Assembly: GCA_963971225.1 (NCBI GenBank)
Contig: OZ020269.1
Coordinates: forward strand, 16,377,921-16,441,920
Reading direction: 5' to 3'
Source of the DNA: Melieria omissa
Lineage: Eukaryota > Arthropoda > Insecta > Diptera > Ulidiidae
Length of the DNA stretch: 64,000 nucleotides
Position 1 is the first letter of the stretch. Each line of letters opens with the position of its first letter. The notes under the pieces were generated by a model. The model did no database searches and had not been told where the DNA came from. It saw only the letters and a program-made list of their open reading frames with translations. The position numbers and the translations under genes are program-made. Shown here piece by piece: positions 24,208 through 34,999 of the stretch.

Positions 24208-25666
24208 AAGATATACAAAATTTTTTTCGTTACAAAAAATTAAAAATGGTTTAAAAAAAAATTCAACATTTTAATCAAAAAATTAAAAAATTTTATAAAA
24301 GAAATTTAAATTTTTTTCTAAAAAAAATTTTAGTAAATAAAACACAAATTTTAAAATTGTGTTTGGCAGCTTTTTGCTCAATATTTTTCCAGTTACTAGC
24401 TGCAAGTGTTAGTTTTAAATATGTCTTAATGTAAAATTTAAATTTTTTTTATATAACAAATTCCAAAAAATTAAACACACATTTTTAGTTCCATTGTTTA
24501 GCAGTTTTTTACCTCAATTAGTTCCCAGGTATTAGCTGCAAGTGTTATTTTTAAATATGTCTAAATGTGCATTTGTGTGCTCAACGCTTCAGTCATCATA
24601 GACAGCTGACAGCTGCATGTTTTATTTTTATGGTCTAATTATCCTTTTTTTAATTGCTGCCTGCCTGTCTGCTCTTTGTGTCTGGTTATGTTCGGTTTTG
24701 TTTGTGGTTATGTGTGTGTGTGTGTATGTCATGCGTTGACTAATTCACTGACGCTTGTCTGCGTCTGTAGTGTCTGGTTGTGCGCTCATTTGGTGCTTAA
24801 TTTCCTACACTTTAACATTCATTTAAATCTGCCTGTCTGTTGCTGTCTGTCTGTCCGCTTGCCTAAGGCTGTCTGTCTATTTTTGTCTGTCGTCATCTGT
24901 GCGACCATCCGATAGCTCATCTGTACATTCTCAGTGCATTGCATTCTGTCCTCGGTTTTATTTACCTCTTTGTCTATTTGCCTGTCTGTGCGCCTCTTTA
25001 CATATTTGTCTCTCTATTTGCTTATTTGTTTGTATGGGCATTCCTTTTATTTCATTATTTGTCAGTCAATTTTATATGTGTGCTTGCCTAAGCGTTTGCT
25101 GCCATTTCAACTTCCCCAACCGTGCGCAATTTTTTCGTTTAGTTATTTTAAAGTGATTTTTTTTTTCTGTTGGCCACGCCAATTTTTTACGGTTCGTATA
25201 ACAAAATTGCAACGTTACGTTTTTGTTCAATTTTCTACTTTTGTTTTTGTTTTGGTGCGCATAATTGCTTTGTTGACAAATAAAAAAACAACGCATACGA
25301 ATAAAAATGCTGCAAAAAAGTTGCAGAAAACACCCGCAAATCATTTTGCTAGCGCGCCAGTGAAAGTAAAACTTTCAACAAAGCGCGAACTTGAAAATTA
25401 AAAACTAACAACAAAAAAAAAAACAGGGTAAATAAAAATAGTAACAATGCTTTGTTGTAAGCTTTAAAGTTTACTTAACTGATTGTTGTAGCCAAACAGA
25501 GACCTGAGCTTTAACTTTTTGTTAGTTCATTGTGTATGCACAGTGAATAATAAAAATAAACAACAACAACTTTTTTTGTCATGATACATAAATTTGCGTT
25601 TTGCTTTGTGTATGCGGTCACAATTAACAACGACGGCACTTTCTTTGCTTCGAAAGATGTGAATTT
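24208..25666. other. Non-coding stretch
   Basis: The first 370 bp are AT-rich and contain a two-copy duplication with a period of about 135 bp; both copies hold TAGCTGCAAGTGTTA then TTTAAATATGTCT, near 24,402 and 24,537. The part at 24,600-25,100 is rich in TGTCTG/GTCTGT strings. Open frames at 24,676-25,401 translate these repeats. No gene is called. Confidence 0.5.
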
Positions 25667-25674
25667 CTTAAAAA

Positions 25675-25831
25675 CAGGGGCGGATTTAGAAAAATATTTC
25701 GGGGGGGTTTCAAAAAGTAATCCTTTGATATTCATAAATTGTCTTTTAATTTGTCTGTAGTTTTAATGTCGATCCTAATATTTCGGGGGGGGGGTTTCAA
25801 CCCCCAAAACACCCCCCTGAATCCGCCACTG
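25675..25831. mobile_element. hAT MITE upstream of the allergen-family gene (157 bp)
   Basis: The ends are CAGGGGCGGATTTAG on the left and, in reverse complement, CAGTGGCGGATTCAG on the right. The element is flanked by an identical 8-bp duplication CTTAAAAA (25,667-25,674 and 25,832-25,839). Subterminal G/C runs (CGGGGGGG and CCCCC) pair with each other. The structure fits a short hAT MITE and it has no coding capacity. It ends about 53 bp before the putative initiator of the next gene and 115 bp before its start codon. Confidence 0.85.
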
Positions 25832-25883
25832 CTTAAAAACATCGATTTTAGTTGCTTTGACTTTCGATTTGAATAAAAAGCGT

Positions 25884-25889
25884 TCAGTT
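25884..25889 (+). promoter_or_regulatory. Candidate initiator (TCAGTT)
   Basis: It matches the arthropod initiator consensus TCAKTY and lies 61 bp before the ATG of the allergen-family gene, which would give a short 5' leader. There is no TATA box at the expected distance and no convincing DPE. Confidence 0.35.
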
Positions 25890-25946
25890 TGCTGGCAAAG
25901 CACAACATTAACCATTCGCTCAGATAACACCAAAGGTTGCCAGAAA

Positions 25947-26916
25947 ATGCATCACTTTTCGCTCAAACCAGGCAGTTGCAGCCTCGGCGTCGTTGTTGTC
26001 ATTGCAACCATTGCTTTGGCCACATTGACGCGCAGCGCCGTTGCCGACCTAAAATCGGACCTGCGCGAATTTCTAGCGTTGGTGCCGCGACGCCGCATCG
26101 GCTACATTGCTGCGCGTCACTACATTGTTAACCCGCAATTCCGCGCCGCTCTGCAGTACATACGCAGCGCCGACTTTGCCACCAACTGGCGACGCATACG
26201 CAACACCACCGAATTCGGCGACATTGTGGCGTACGTGTCGCACAGCGGCGCCACCTACGACATTACGCGCATCATCGACCGCATTCCCCAGCAGCTGCGC
26301 AGCTTCAGCATACCGTCCACGGTGCCGGTGAGTCTGATGATCGAACGCAACCTGTCCACGTTTCTGGACGAAGCAGTGCAGGCGCTGCCGCGTGCACGCA
26401 TCGCCGACTTAACGGCGAGCAAAGTGCAAGAAGGCGGCGAATTTGCAGATTTCTACGAAGCGGTGAGCAGTCGGAAATTCAGGCAACTCGTGCAGAAGGC
26501 GAGGGTGAGTTAATGAGAATGCGGCTGCAATCAGTGCAATTGCGAGTTGGGTTGATGATGAGTTGAAGAACAGAAGGAACATTGCTTTACCTTTACTTGA
26601 TTTTGCTCTATGGCGCTTTTGTTTGCTTCTATCTCAACTTTTGTGACTCATATTAACAAAGTTGTTGAACAAAAGAAACATTGGTGTAGGACATCTTACT
26701 GACATCTGTGTTCAGCAAAGTGTTAATATTTTTAATTTCACCACTTCTCTTTCTTTTCAACTCAACTTTCATGACTTTTTGTTCATCAATTTTTTTGCAT
26801 TTTCTTTGCAGAAATCTCGCAGCTTGTCCGCTCCACTACAGAAACTCAACCAAAATTCCATAGATGTGGACAATGTGATAGCGATTGGCTTCAGCGTGCT
26901 CAACTGGGGCCCATAG
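25947..26916 (+). CDS. Secreted insect-allergen-related (G12 / Bla g 1 family) protein, two exons
   Basis: Exon 1 is 25,947-26,504 (186 codons), and a 307-bp intron follows (26,505-26,811, GTGAGT donor, pyrimidine-rich TTGCAG acceptor, phase 0). Exon 2 is 26,812-26,916 and ends in TAG, giving 220 aa. The start is the in-context CAGAAAATG. It opens a signal peptide with a hydrophobic core (GVVVVIATIALATL, about residues 14-27) that ends near ADL. The mature part has the single helical repeat of the insect allergen-related family: DLREFLALVP, then Y..NPQFRAALQYI, then W.....TEFGDIVAYV, then I..IP near the middle. Relatives are midgut-secreted proteins of flies, cockroach Bla g 1 and mosquito G12; the molecular role is uncertain. 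The length fits a single-repeat fly member. No other gene is adjacent. Confidence 0.85.
26505..26811 (+). other. Intron of the allergen-family gene
   Basis: It has a GT donor (GTGAGT) and an AG acceptor after a T-rich tract. It is 307 bp and phase 0. Reading through it would add V-S and then a stop (TAA at 26,511-26,513), so it must be removed to reach exon 2. No element is seen inside. Confidence 0.85.
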
Positions 26917-28654
26917 CCGACCCATTAGATAAATACCTGAACATATTTTCAACATTTCAATGCACATCTTGTGCTCATAAAATGTTTAATTTATTTATTT
27001 CAACCCTTTGCGCTGGCACGTTGCGAATTCGTATTCAAATTAACGTGTAAATCTGCTTAAAATGCCACCAAAAAATTCAAACCCAAAACATACACACAAA
27101 CACACTTGTACACGAGTATGAAAAGGTAAATTTGAAATCCTTGCACAAAATATAAAAATTAAATATTCAACCTTATACTTTGTCTGTTCTTTCTTTTACG
27201 TTTTGTAAATTTTTTTTTTTTAATATTATCTTCACCTCACCCATTGAGACGTGCGCCGCAACAGCGTTTGGCAACTTTGCGCCGAAATTCATTTGGCATT
27301 AAGTCGAAATAAAATATTATTATGGCCCACTCTTCAAGCGGCTTTTAATGCCTTTCAGCCGAACGGCAACGGCATCGTCAGCAAAACTGCTGCTTTAATA
27401 TGTATGCAGCCAGCCGTTGTGAGTCGAGTGTGAAGCCGTTTGGTGTGAGACACATTTGCCGCAACGCTCAAACAATGGCGAAAATTACCCTCAGACCTTG
27501 TTGCGGCAAGCAACACAGCAAAAAGAGTTGCCCCGAAAGTAGTAAAATGTGTGTGGAAAGTGTAAAAGCGGCGCCAGGTACAAAAAAAAGCGTGTAACAC
27601 TTAAGATGCCCGAAAAGTATGCGTCGACTTTTATGCCGCTTATGCTGCCTTCCACTGCTGGTAAGACAGAATTTATTCATTTTTTTCGTAGCATTCGCGC
27701 AATAGTCATGGACAGTGCCTTTACCCCCCCCAACCCACCCTCACGAAATGTTCTACACTTGAGTGCGTAAAGACAAGCAGCCAGTCGGCGGCGCATTCGC
27801 TCATACGGGGCCCGCAGCGCAGTCAGGTAGAACCCAAAAAAGCATCGCACCGGTTTTTTGGTCCACATCGCCATTACCGTCGCTCCAACCCACATTGTCG
27901 CCACACGCTGCCTTTTTGCTGCTGTCGAGCAACATTCGACCCCCTTGAGCGAACTGCACGCGCTGCCTGTCGGAAGACGACCGTTACAATTGGCTCTGCT
28001 TACGTTTCAGCTTCAGCTTCCGTCGACCGTCGACCGAACGAACGAACAGCCGACTAAAATTAGCCAACTGTAAAATTTTTTCGCATTTTATGTTTTCCTT
28101 CGTTTGGGGCGAGCGCGCGCCAGACGACAGCCAGCAGCGCCGGCAGCGTTGTGGCCTCGTTGTTATTGCGGCCTCGCTGTGACGGGTTAAAAAGCAAAGT
28201 ATGCTTTTAGGCTCCACCACTTTCGCGCATAGTATATAATATATATAAATTATGAAAGTCGTGCTTAGGCGTGCTGAAATTTACAATATTTTTGTTGCTT
28301 TTTTTGGCGCACTGACATATCGTGTTTTTGGGTTTTTTTTTTGGCCTGAAAATGGAAAGTGTCGGCCGAGGATTTTGGCATCGCTTTCGTCGTGTAATAA
28401 ATTATTGATTTTACGGTTACGGAATTGTAGGTGTGTTTGTATACACACAATTGGTGTGTATGATGTGTTCGCGTATTGGTGCGCATACGATTTTTTTGAT
28501 GTTTCAAATCTTTAATCAGCGCGCGCTGAAAATCGATTTAATATGAAAAACTATTATAAGACTGGTAAAAAAATTAGACGGTTGACTTCACATTTTTTAA
28601 TATATATATATATTTTTTAACTACAATGAGATTTACCCTACGCGACCTTATGAA
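26917..28654. other. 3' flank and non-coding stretch
   Basis: An ATTTATTTATTT-type AU-rich string lies near 26,990, in the likely 3' UTR. No canonical AATAAA occurs close behind the stop codon. The part at 27,240-28,220 is GC-richer with overlapping open frames on both strands, none recognisable. Low-complexity TA repeats occur near 28,231-28,250 and 28,600-28,612. Confidence 0.45.
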
Positions 28655-29310
28655 ATGGAAAGGTATATTTTTTCGACTTTTATTCAAAATTTCATGGCAT
28701 TTGTTTCATTGAAAGCGAAGTTATTGCATCCGAAGTGAGAGTATTTTTGTGTCAGCGGTACATCTTTTCCGGATTTTTAGTTGAAATATTTTCAGTCATG
28801 ACACTTGTTTCACTGAAAGCAAAAATATTCCGTCTGAGGTAAAAACATTTATATGTCATCGGTAGATTTTTTCTTGACTTTCAGTCAAAATTTTATGACT
28901 GGTTTTGCTGGAACCGAAGTTATTGAGTTATTGCGTCTGAAGTTAGTTATGACATTTTAGTTATGACATTTGTTTCACTGTATTTGAAATTACAGTATTT
29001 GTGAGTTATCGGCAAATCTTTTTCCGACTTTCAGTCAAAGTTTAATGGCATTTGTTTCACTGGAAACGCAGATATTGCATCTGAGTTGACAATATTTTGG
29101 TGTCATCGGTACATCTTTTCCCCGACTTTCAGTCAACAAATTCTTAGTTTTTTTTTTTTACTGGAAAAGCAAATATTGCACCTGAAGTGGGAGTATTTTT
29201 GTATCATCGGCACATCTTCTCTCGACTTTCAGTCATGACATTTCTTTTACTATTAAAGCAGAGTTGTTGTGTCTTTCAAGTGACAATTGTAATTTTTGTG
29301 TCATCAGAAC
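28655..29310 (+). repeat. Degenerate minisatellite array 4 (about 100-bp unit)
   Basis: Six to seven diverged copies share ACTTTCAGTCAAAATTTNATG, CATTTGTTTCACTG, AAGC(G)AAGTTATTGCATC and TGTCATCGGTACATCTTTT. Confidence 0.88.
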
Positions 29311-29439
29311 AAAAATTAACTTTGTACAAGAAGCTGATATGTATAAAATTTTGTTGTAAACTTGGTAGAACTTTTACCAAAACATTTCGATTGATGAACT
29401 AAGATTATGGTGACGATTGTTAATTCCATGGCATAAGTG

Positions 29440-30040
29440 GTATATGAGATACTAGCAGAACCCCACGACTTTGTACACAAGTTTGAGTCAATGGGATTAA
29501 TAAATCAAGTTCTTCTTTACCCTTTGTTGATCCCATCAGATTATTATGAAAAAATATTTATCTTAATATTTCTCAGTTAAAGTGCTTTCACCGAATTTGA
29601 AGTCAATTGGCGCACTAAGTCATGTTTCTCCATAATCTTAACCCATAGTTGACCCCGTCAGATTTCTATTTTCAAAAAAGTGAAAAACACCTATAAAATT
29701 AATTCTAACTACGAGTACTTTCACCAAATTTAAAGTAAAGAGACAAACTTTTAACCCTTGGTCACCCCTTTATGTTTTGATTTTCCAAAAAATTAGAAAC
29801 ACGTGTCAAATTTTGTTTGATATCAAGTGTTTTTTTATCAACTTTGAAGTAAATAGGCCAATAGATTCAGGGATTTTTTTTGGTCTTACCATATACGAAC
29901 GTTAAGCCTTGGTCCCCCTAGTTAAATTTTGATTTTCGAAAAATTATAAAATATGTGTCAAATTATTTTTGAATTGGAGTAATTTCACTAAGTTTGAAAT
30001 CAATAGGCGCATTAAATCAAGTTTCTTCATACAACACTTG
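29440..30040 (+). repeat. Degenerate tandem array 5 (about 130-150-bp unit)
   Basis: Four to five diverged copies share a TTTCACCAAATTTGAAGTNAAT.GGCGC block, an AACCCTTGGTCNCCCC block and a TTTTCAAAAAATTANAAANA block. The array differs from array 4, which it follows closely. Confidence 0.75.
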
Positions 30041-30042
30041 AA

Positions 30043-30209
30043 CCCTCCGATAACCGACAATTTTTTAAACGGCCAAAGCTGCGTGTATATTTTTTAGTAA
30101 ACATATATGTATTTTTTCTACAGACAGATAGGCAAAAACGTATACAATACAAAATAATTGCTTTTAAAAACGCCATAGGTCCCTAGGGATCTTGTTGGGC
30201 ATCGGAGGG
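30043..30209. mobile_element. piggyBac-type MITE (167 bp)
   Basis: The left end is CCCTCCGATAACCGACAA. The right end (reverse complement) is CCCTCCGATGCCCAACAA. The right flank is TTAA (30,210-30,213). The left flank is TGAA (30,039-30,042), one change from TTAA. There is no coding capacity. The end sequence differs from the two other piggyBac-type elements in the window. Confidence 0.72.
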
Positions 30210-30213
30210 TTAA

Positions 30214-32842
30214 ACCATGTTTTGCCCTTTTAGTCCCGAATTTCAATAAGTCTCATCTTAGCGGAGGTTAATTTTTCACGTTGTGCCTACAGTTGAAATT
30301 TCATAATTGTAGCTTTAGCTTTTTAGGTTGGGCGATGTTTAATCAGTCAGTTATTCAGTCAGTCAGTCAGGGCAAACAATTGCATGTATTGAGAAGAAGA
30401 AGATGAAAAAATCGTGCGGACATACAAGATTCTCAACATGTTGGCCAACTGAAATCTGTGATCACAGCAATTTCTATATGGATTCATTAAAAATCAGCCA
30501 AGATCTTCATTGAAATGCTTTAAATTGCATCTAAGTATTTTTAAAGAAAAGTGAAAATATTTATTGCAATTCTTGAAATTCGATTTAAACATCTCAACAA
30601 CACCAATTGATGTAAATTTCACTGAACATTTGGCTTAGCAAAAAGTGTGTGCAAGGGTTGTTCTTCACAAGTTGACTGACGACATCTTATCGATAGACTT
30701 TTGACCTATTTTTTACTAAAAAATCACATTTTAACTATCGACCATTTCACATTGTTATCTTTTATGCATTTCTTGGATTAGAAGCAAAAACATTTTAAAA
30801 ATTATATGGTAAAATTCTTTATTCTCAAAGTCTTTAAAATGGCTGCGGCACCTAAGCAAGAGATTGTAACGACCCAAAATCCACCAAATCTTCTAGAAAA
30901 TATAACATTGCTAGTAATAACATCGCTTTAGTTCACCCGAAAACCCACAATAATCCAAGTGCCTCCTAGTTGTATGCCACAAAATATCTTAATGCCACTA
31001 ACACATTTCTCAATATTTCAACATCCACATTGACATTTATTTATTCGCATTAGTAATCCGTGCAAGTTTTGCGGCGTAGTTTTAATTATGCAAACATTTC
31101 AGCAAAACTTCTGCAGCCGTTTCAGCACAATCTCAAACAATTTCAATTAAAATTACGCCTAAAAGCACACTTCGTGCCTTTGTAACATAGAAACTGCAAA
31201 CGTTTTCTGTGTATGCGCCAAACTTGCGTTAAAAAAAACAAAATTCCAGAAACTGGTGCAATGTCGATGCACGCACACACGCACACATATTCGTACGCAA
31301 ACAAACAAAACACCCACAGTTGGTGCAATAATTTTGGCTTAAAAAGCGCTTTCACGCAGCGCATGCGTGACGCATGTGTGCGCGCTGCAACGGGCTGGCA
31401 TTGCTGGCAAGCGAAATGTCGTTGCCGTCAATGTCATTACTGGCACATAATCGACGACGACACCCAGTGTGCCAGCAACGCCCACACAATTTGCCGCATT
31501 GCAGCGCTCTTGCATGTGTGCGTAATGTCTGTGTGTGTGTGTTCGCTTGGCTGCTGCCGCAATTATTCTTAATTTCCGCATATGAAAAATGATCTCGTTA
31601 ACGCAGTGTGTGTGTGTGTGTGTTGCTGCATTCGAGTGCGCGCTGTCGCCTAAAAGTCTGCACTGGAGTATTTTTAAATAATGAGCACTGCTGCCGCAAA
31701 GAAAATGCAGACACAAAAAAAAATTGCATACAAAAAATGCTTGCAATGTCATGTGTTCAGAAAAAAAGGACAGAAATTAATTTGAAATTGATATTTTTGT
31801 GCATTTTTTTTCTGTGGCGCGTTGCATCCGTCGCGTTGCAATTGTGCAGCCATTTGTCGCGGACGCACGCATTGACTGCAAGTTGCGCTTTAAATTTTAT
31901 TTAGTTGGCAGTCCACTGTTGCAAATGTTGTTGTCATTGCTGGCGACAGTCCCAAACAATAAATGGTTGACTTTATATTTGGCTGTTGAGTTGTGCTTTG
32001 TTTTTGTTTTTTTGGCGTTTGCATTGCTGCTGCTTTTGAACACAAAGCCAGGGCTGCAGTCAGTTTGGGCGCCTTTGTGGTTAAAATCAATCAATTTATG
32101 AATTTATAGAGAAAAAATATTTGCAGCAGTTGTCACAATAAACAATTTAACCCTCTTGTGTTCAAAACAGATATTTATTGAATTAAGCACTATTGTGTTC
32201 AAATATGTTTAGCGAATTTTTGGTTTTTTAAAAAAACTTTTGATCCCCAGCAAAGTTATTTTTATTTTTAGTTAAATTCATAATATAGGGAAAATTGGAT
32301 AGTGTCCAAGACAGCCGTCAGGTCAATAGCAAAATAAAAAAAAACATATAGAATTAAGCATTGAGAACCAATCCAATTTCTACAAAACGCGTAGAAAATA
32401 TTTGTATACAAAATGTTTGTTGCTTTTGATTTTTAAAATTACTTTTGAGCAAAGTTTTTGTTGAAAATTGTGTAACACGGAGTGAAAAGTTAGAATAATG
32501 CAAAAAAAAAACTACATTTAAATAGTTTTTATCATTAGACCAAGAAGAAAAAACTGGAAAATATTTAGTAAATTACATCAAATAAAATATAAACGGACAA
32601 GTTTATCTTACTTAATTATTATTAATAAGTATTAACTCCGGCAAACAACCGAAAACTTAACTCAAAAATTAGATTCATGTTCAGGACCCGAAAACCTCTT
32701 TAACACTCATCACTTTAAAGTGATAGTGAAAATGACTTTATAGTGATTGAATATTGAAAAAAAATAGGTCTTTAAATAGTTAATTTGTAACAGTTTTAAG
32801 CATGATTTTTTAAGTATACTTTTAGGGTGCGCTATAGAAATA
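30214..32842. other. Non-coding stretch
   Basis: Tandem CAGT units (TCAGTCAGTTATTCAGTCAGTCAGTCAG) lie near 30,342-30,370. The part at 31,130-32,100 is GC-richer with overlapping open frames on both strands around (CA)n and (GT)n tracts, so no gene is called. A lone piggyBac-like end, TTAACCCTCTTGTGTTC near 32,147, has no partner. Confidence 0.45.
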
Positions 32843-32844
32843 TA

Positions 32845-33734
32845 GGGTTCTTCATTATGAGCCGAAAAAGTAAATAAAGAAAATAAATCAATTAAAATTT
32901 GAATTTTGATGAAACTTTATTATCAAAATAGTATTTGGTTTGTGCCATTAGTAATGGAATATGACATCATTCAAATGACCGCCACGAGCAGCCTGGCACA
33001 CCTCGATTCTTTTTAGGTAATTTTCGATGACTTTTTTACATATAGCAGGCTGTAAGGCGCCAAGAACTGCACGTATGTTGTCCCTCAAATGCTCCAGAGT
33101 CTGCGGATTGTCTGTATAGACTTGGTCTTTCGCGTAGCCCCAAAGAAAAAAGTCCAAAGGGTTCAAATCGAACGATCTTGACGACCAAAACGCGAAATTA
33201 TGCGTTCATCGAACCTGGTTCGCAATTCTGTCATGTTCGGTCGTTTTGTGTGGCATGTAGCGCCGTCCTGTTGAAACCACATCTCCTCCATATCCATATC
33301 TTCGATCGCTGGCCAGAAATACTCGGTTATCATACGGCCATAACGTTCCGAGTTGACGGTAACGGTCTGTCCTTCGTCTGGCAGCTACAGCAGCAATATT
33401 TTCGGCCGAACGAGCAGGGCGATTACGTTTTGGTCTCTGTACATCTTGCACAGAACCAGTTCGTTCGAATTTCGCGAATAAATCCGAAATTGTTGACAAA
33501 ACAGGCCTTCTGTGACGTCCGAAATCCTTCCTTAGTGCGCGAAAAATGGTGCTCAAATTTGCAAAAATTTTTTAGTGAATTTTAACTACGTTTACACGTT
33601 GAGCGATGCTAAATCGGTCCGTTTTCATAAATGGCAAACACTAAACTACAATATTAACACAATGCAACGACAGATGACAGCTGCGTTTGTCGAACGCAGG
33701 GCTGGCAAAGTTTTTGGTTCGAAATGAAAAACCC
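32845..33734 (-). mobile_element. rosa-type (DD41D) mariner, internally deleted (890 bp)
   Basis: The inverted ends are GGGTTCTTCATTATGAGCC (left) and GGGTTTTTCATTTCGAACC (reverse complement of the right). The left flank is TA (32,843-32,844). The right flank is TG, so the TA duplication is decayed, or the end is altered by the palindrome that starts there. The element is shorter than a full mariner (about 1.3 kb) because the middle of the transposase is missing. Confidence 0.78.
32948..33590 (-). pseudogene. rosa-type mariner transposase, deleted and frameshifted
   Basis: The N-terminal part (from about 33,556 downwards) carries the helix-turn-helix segment with RALRKDFGRHRRP and KFERTGSVQDV, then SAENIAAVAA. 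The reading then jumps straight to the catalytic region (VNSERYGRMITEYFWPAIEDMD in another frame) with the second aspartate in FQQDGATCHT. After a short deletion and frameshift near 33,175 comes RSFDLNPLDFFLWGY, with the third aspartate, and the C-terminus ends at 32,948. The first catalytic aspartate and roughly 100 residues are lost. The QQDGATCH and LDFFLWG signature is that of the DD41D rosa-type mariners known from Ceratitis rosa. It is not functional. Confidence 0.8.
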
Positions 33735-33804
33735 TGCAATATGTCGTTAATCTTAGAATAAGATTAACGTTCTAACATTCTAAGATTAACGACATATTAC
33801 AGGG
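33732..33804. repeat. Near-perfect palindrome, 28-bp arms
   Basis: The left arm is 33,732-33,759 and begins CCCTGCAATATGTCG. The right arm is 33,777-33,804 and ends CGACATATTACAGGG. The arms are complementary at 27 of 28 positions and are separated by 17 bp. The spacer and right arm both contain AAGATTAACG. The left arm starts at the last three bases of the rosa-type mariner. It could be a 73-bp MITE or a fold-back made during a failed repair. Confidence 0.92.
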
Positions 33805-34999
33805 TCACTTCACCTTGTAACAGGTTAAAAGTAAAAAAATAGGTCAAACAGAATGTAAGTATTACAGGTCGCATTAAAGTTTTTTTTTCTATTATGTCAT
33901 TGCAAAAGTAATGTGATTTCTAACCAGGAGATGAAGTAGCCATTGACGTTAAGTAAAAACTTAAAAAAGTTAGGTTGATGAAACAGGATATGTGTATCAA
34001 AGGCCACTACTACTGGAGCTTTTAGAAGTTCAGAATGAATTTTCGGAAGGTTCAGTGGTCATCGGAGATATATTAATTGTAAACATTTTATAATTAATTT
34101 TACACCACCACTCAAAACTTTTGGAGCTGAGCTTTTGATGTGCAAAAATAATCATTTGAAAAATTAAAATAAACAATTTTAGGTCACACAGCTTTTATAG
34201 GCACATTTTGATAGATGAAATGCCCATTAGTTAATTGAAAAGTAAACAATATTAGGTTATTTTGAATAGGATCACACTACCACTTGCACTTTCGGAGGCA
34301 CCTTCTCAGTTTTTTGGTAGGTAAAGTGGTCATTGAAGAAATTATAAGTAACAATTTTTAGGTTGAATAGTTTGAACGATCTCTTGTACGTACCTCTTAA
34401 AGTTCTTACGAAGTTATTGTGAGTTTCTTAAATGCTTCTGATATGAGTTCTGTTCTGCTCCATCTCGTTCTTCAACAAAAATGCTCACATTGTTCCCTTG
34501 GAGGAAAGTTTCAGTACATATGCGTATTAAAGTTCAACTTGTGTTCCTTTACACAATTTGATGAACACTTAAGTAAATATTTTTGCACCTTTCATCAGTA
34601 GCTGTTTTTTTTTTTTTGGTTTGTTGAGACAAACTTTAGCTTACTTTCAGTACCAAAATAACGGATTTAGGGATCAGGGATTTTACTTATAACATTTAAA
34701 GTTTTTTTTTTAGCATTTTTAACGAATTTGCACAGAATATTTTTCTCTACATGATCCGAATTTCAAATCATTCTTTAAGTAAATATTTATGAACTTTTCA
34801 TCAATTGTCAGTTCACTTCTAGAACCACAATGATGAATCCAGTACCAAAGATTTTACTTGTTCCATCTCCGGCACAAAGCTTTTATAGCTTTTTTTAACG
34901 TTTTAAAATTCACATAGAATATTTTTGAACATATTGTCTGAATTCTAAATTGCACAATAAAAATTGTTTTCCATTGGTGATTTTGCTGTTGTTTGGAAT
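33805..34999. repeat. Very degenerate tandem repeats
   Basis: In the first part (about 33,830-34,400), GTAAACAATnTTAGGTT and a GTGGTCAT(C/T)G(G/A)AG block recur three to four times. In the second part (about 34,550-34,965) two copies of about 200 bp share AGTAAATATTT, CTTTCATCA, CAGTACCAAA, GATTTTACTT and CACAGAATATTTTT. No gene is present. Confidence 0.55.

Noticed and set aside
24676..25401. Overlapping frames rich in Cys, Val and Leu
   Set aside because: They derive from GT and TGTCTG simple repeats; three frames are open at once.
32147..32163. piggyBac-like left end TTAACCCTCTTGTGTTC
   Set aside because: No partner end was found downstream, so it may be chance or a truncated element.
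33178..33585. 135-codon plus-strand frame
   Set aside because: It is antisense to the recognisable rosa-type mariner transposase.
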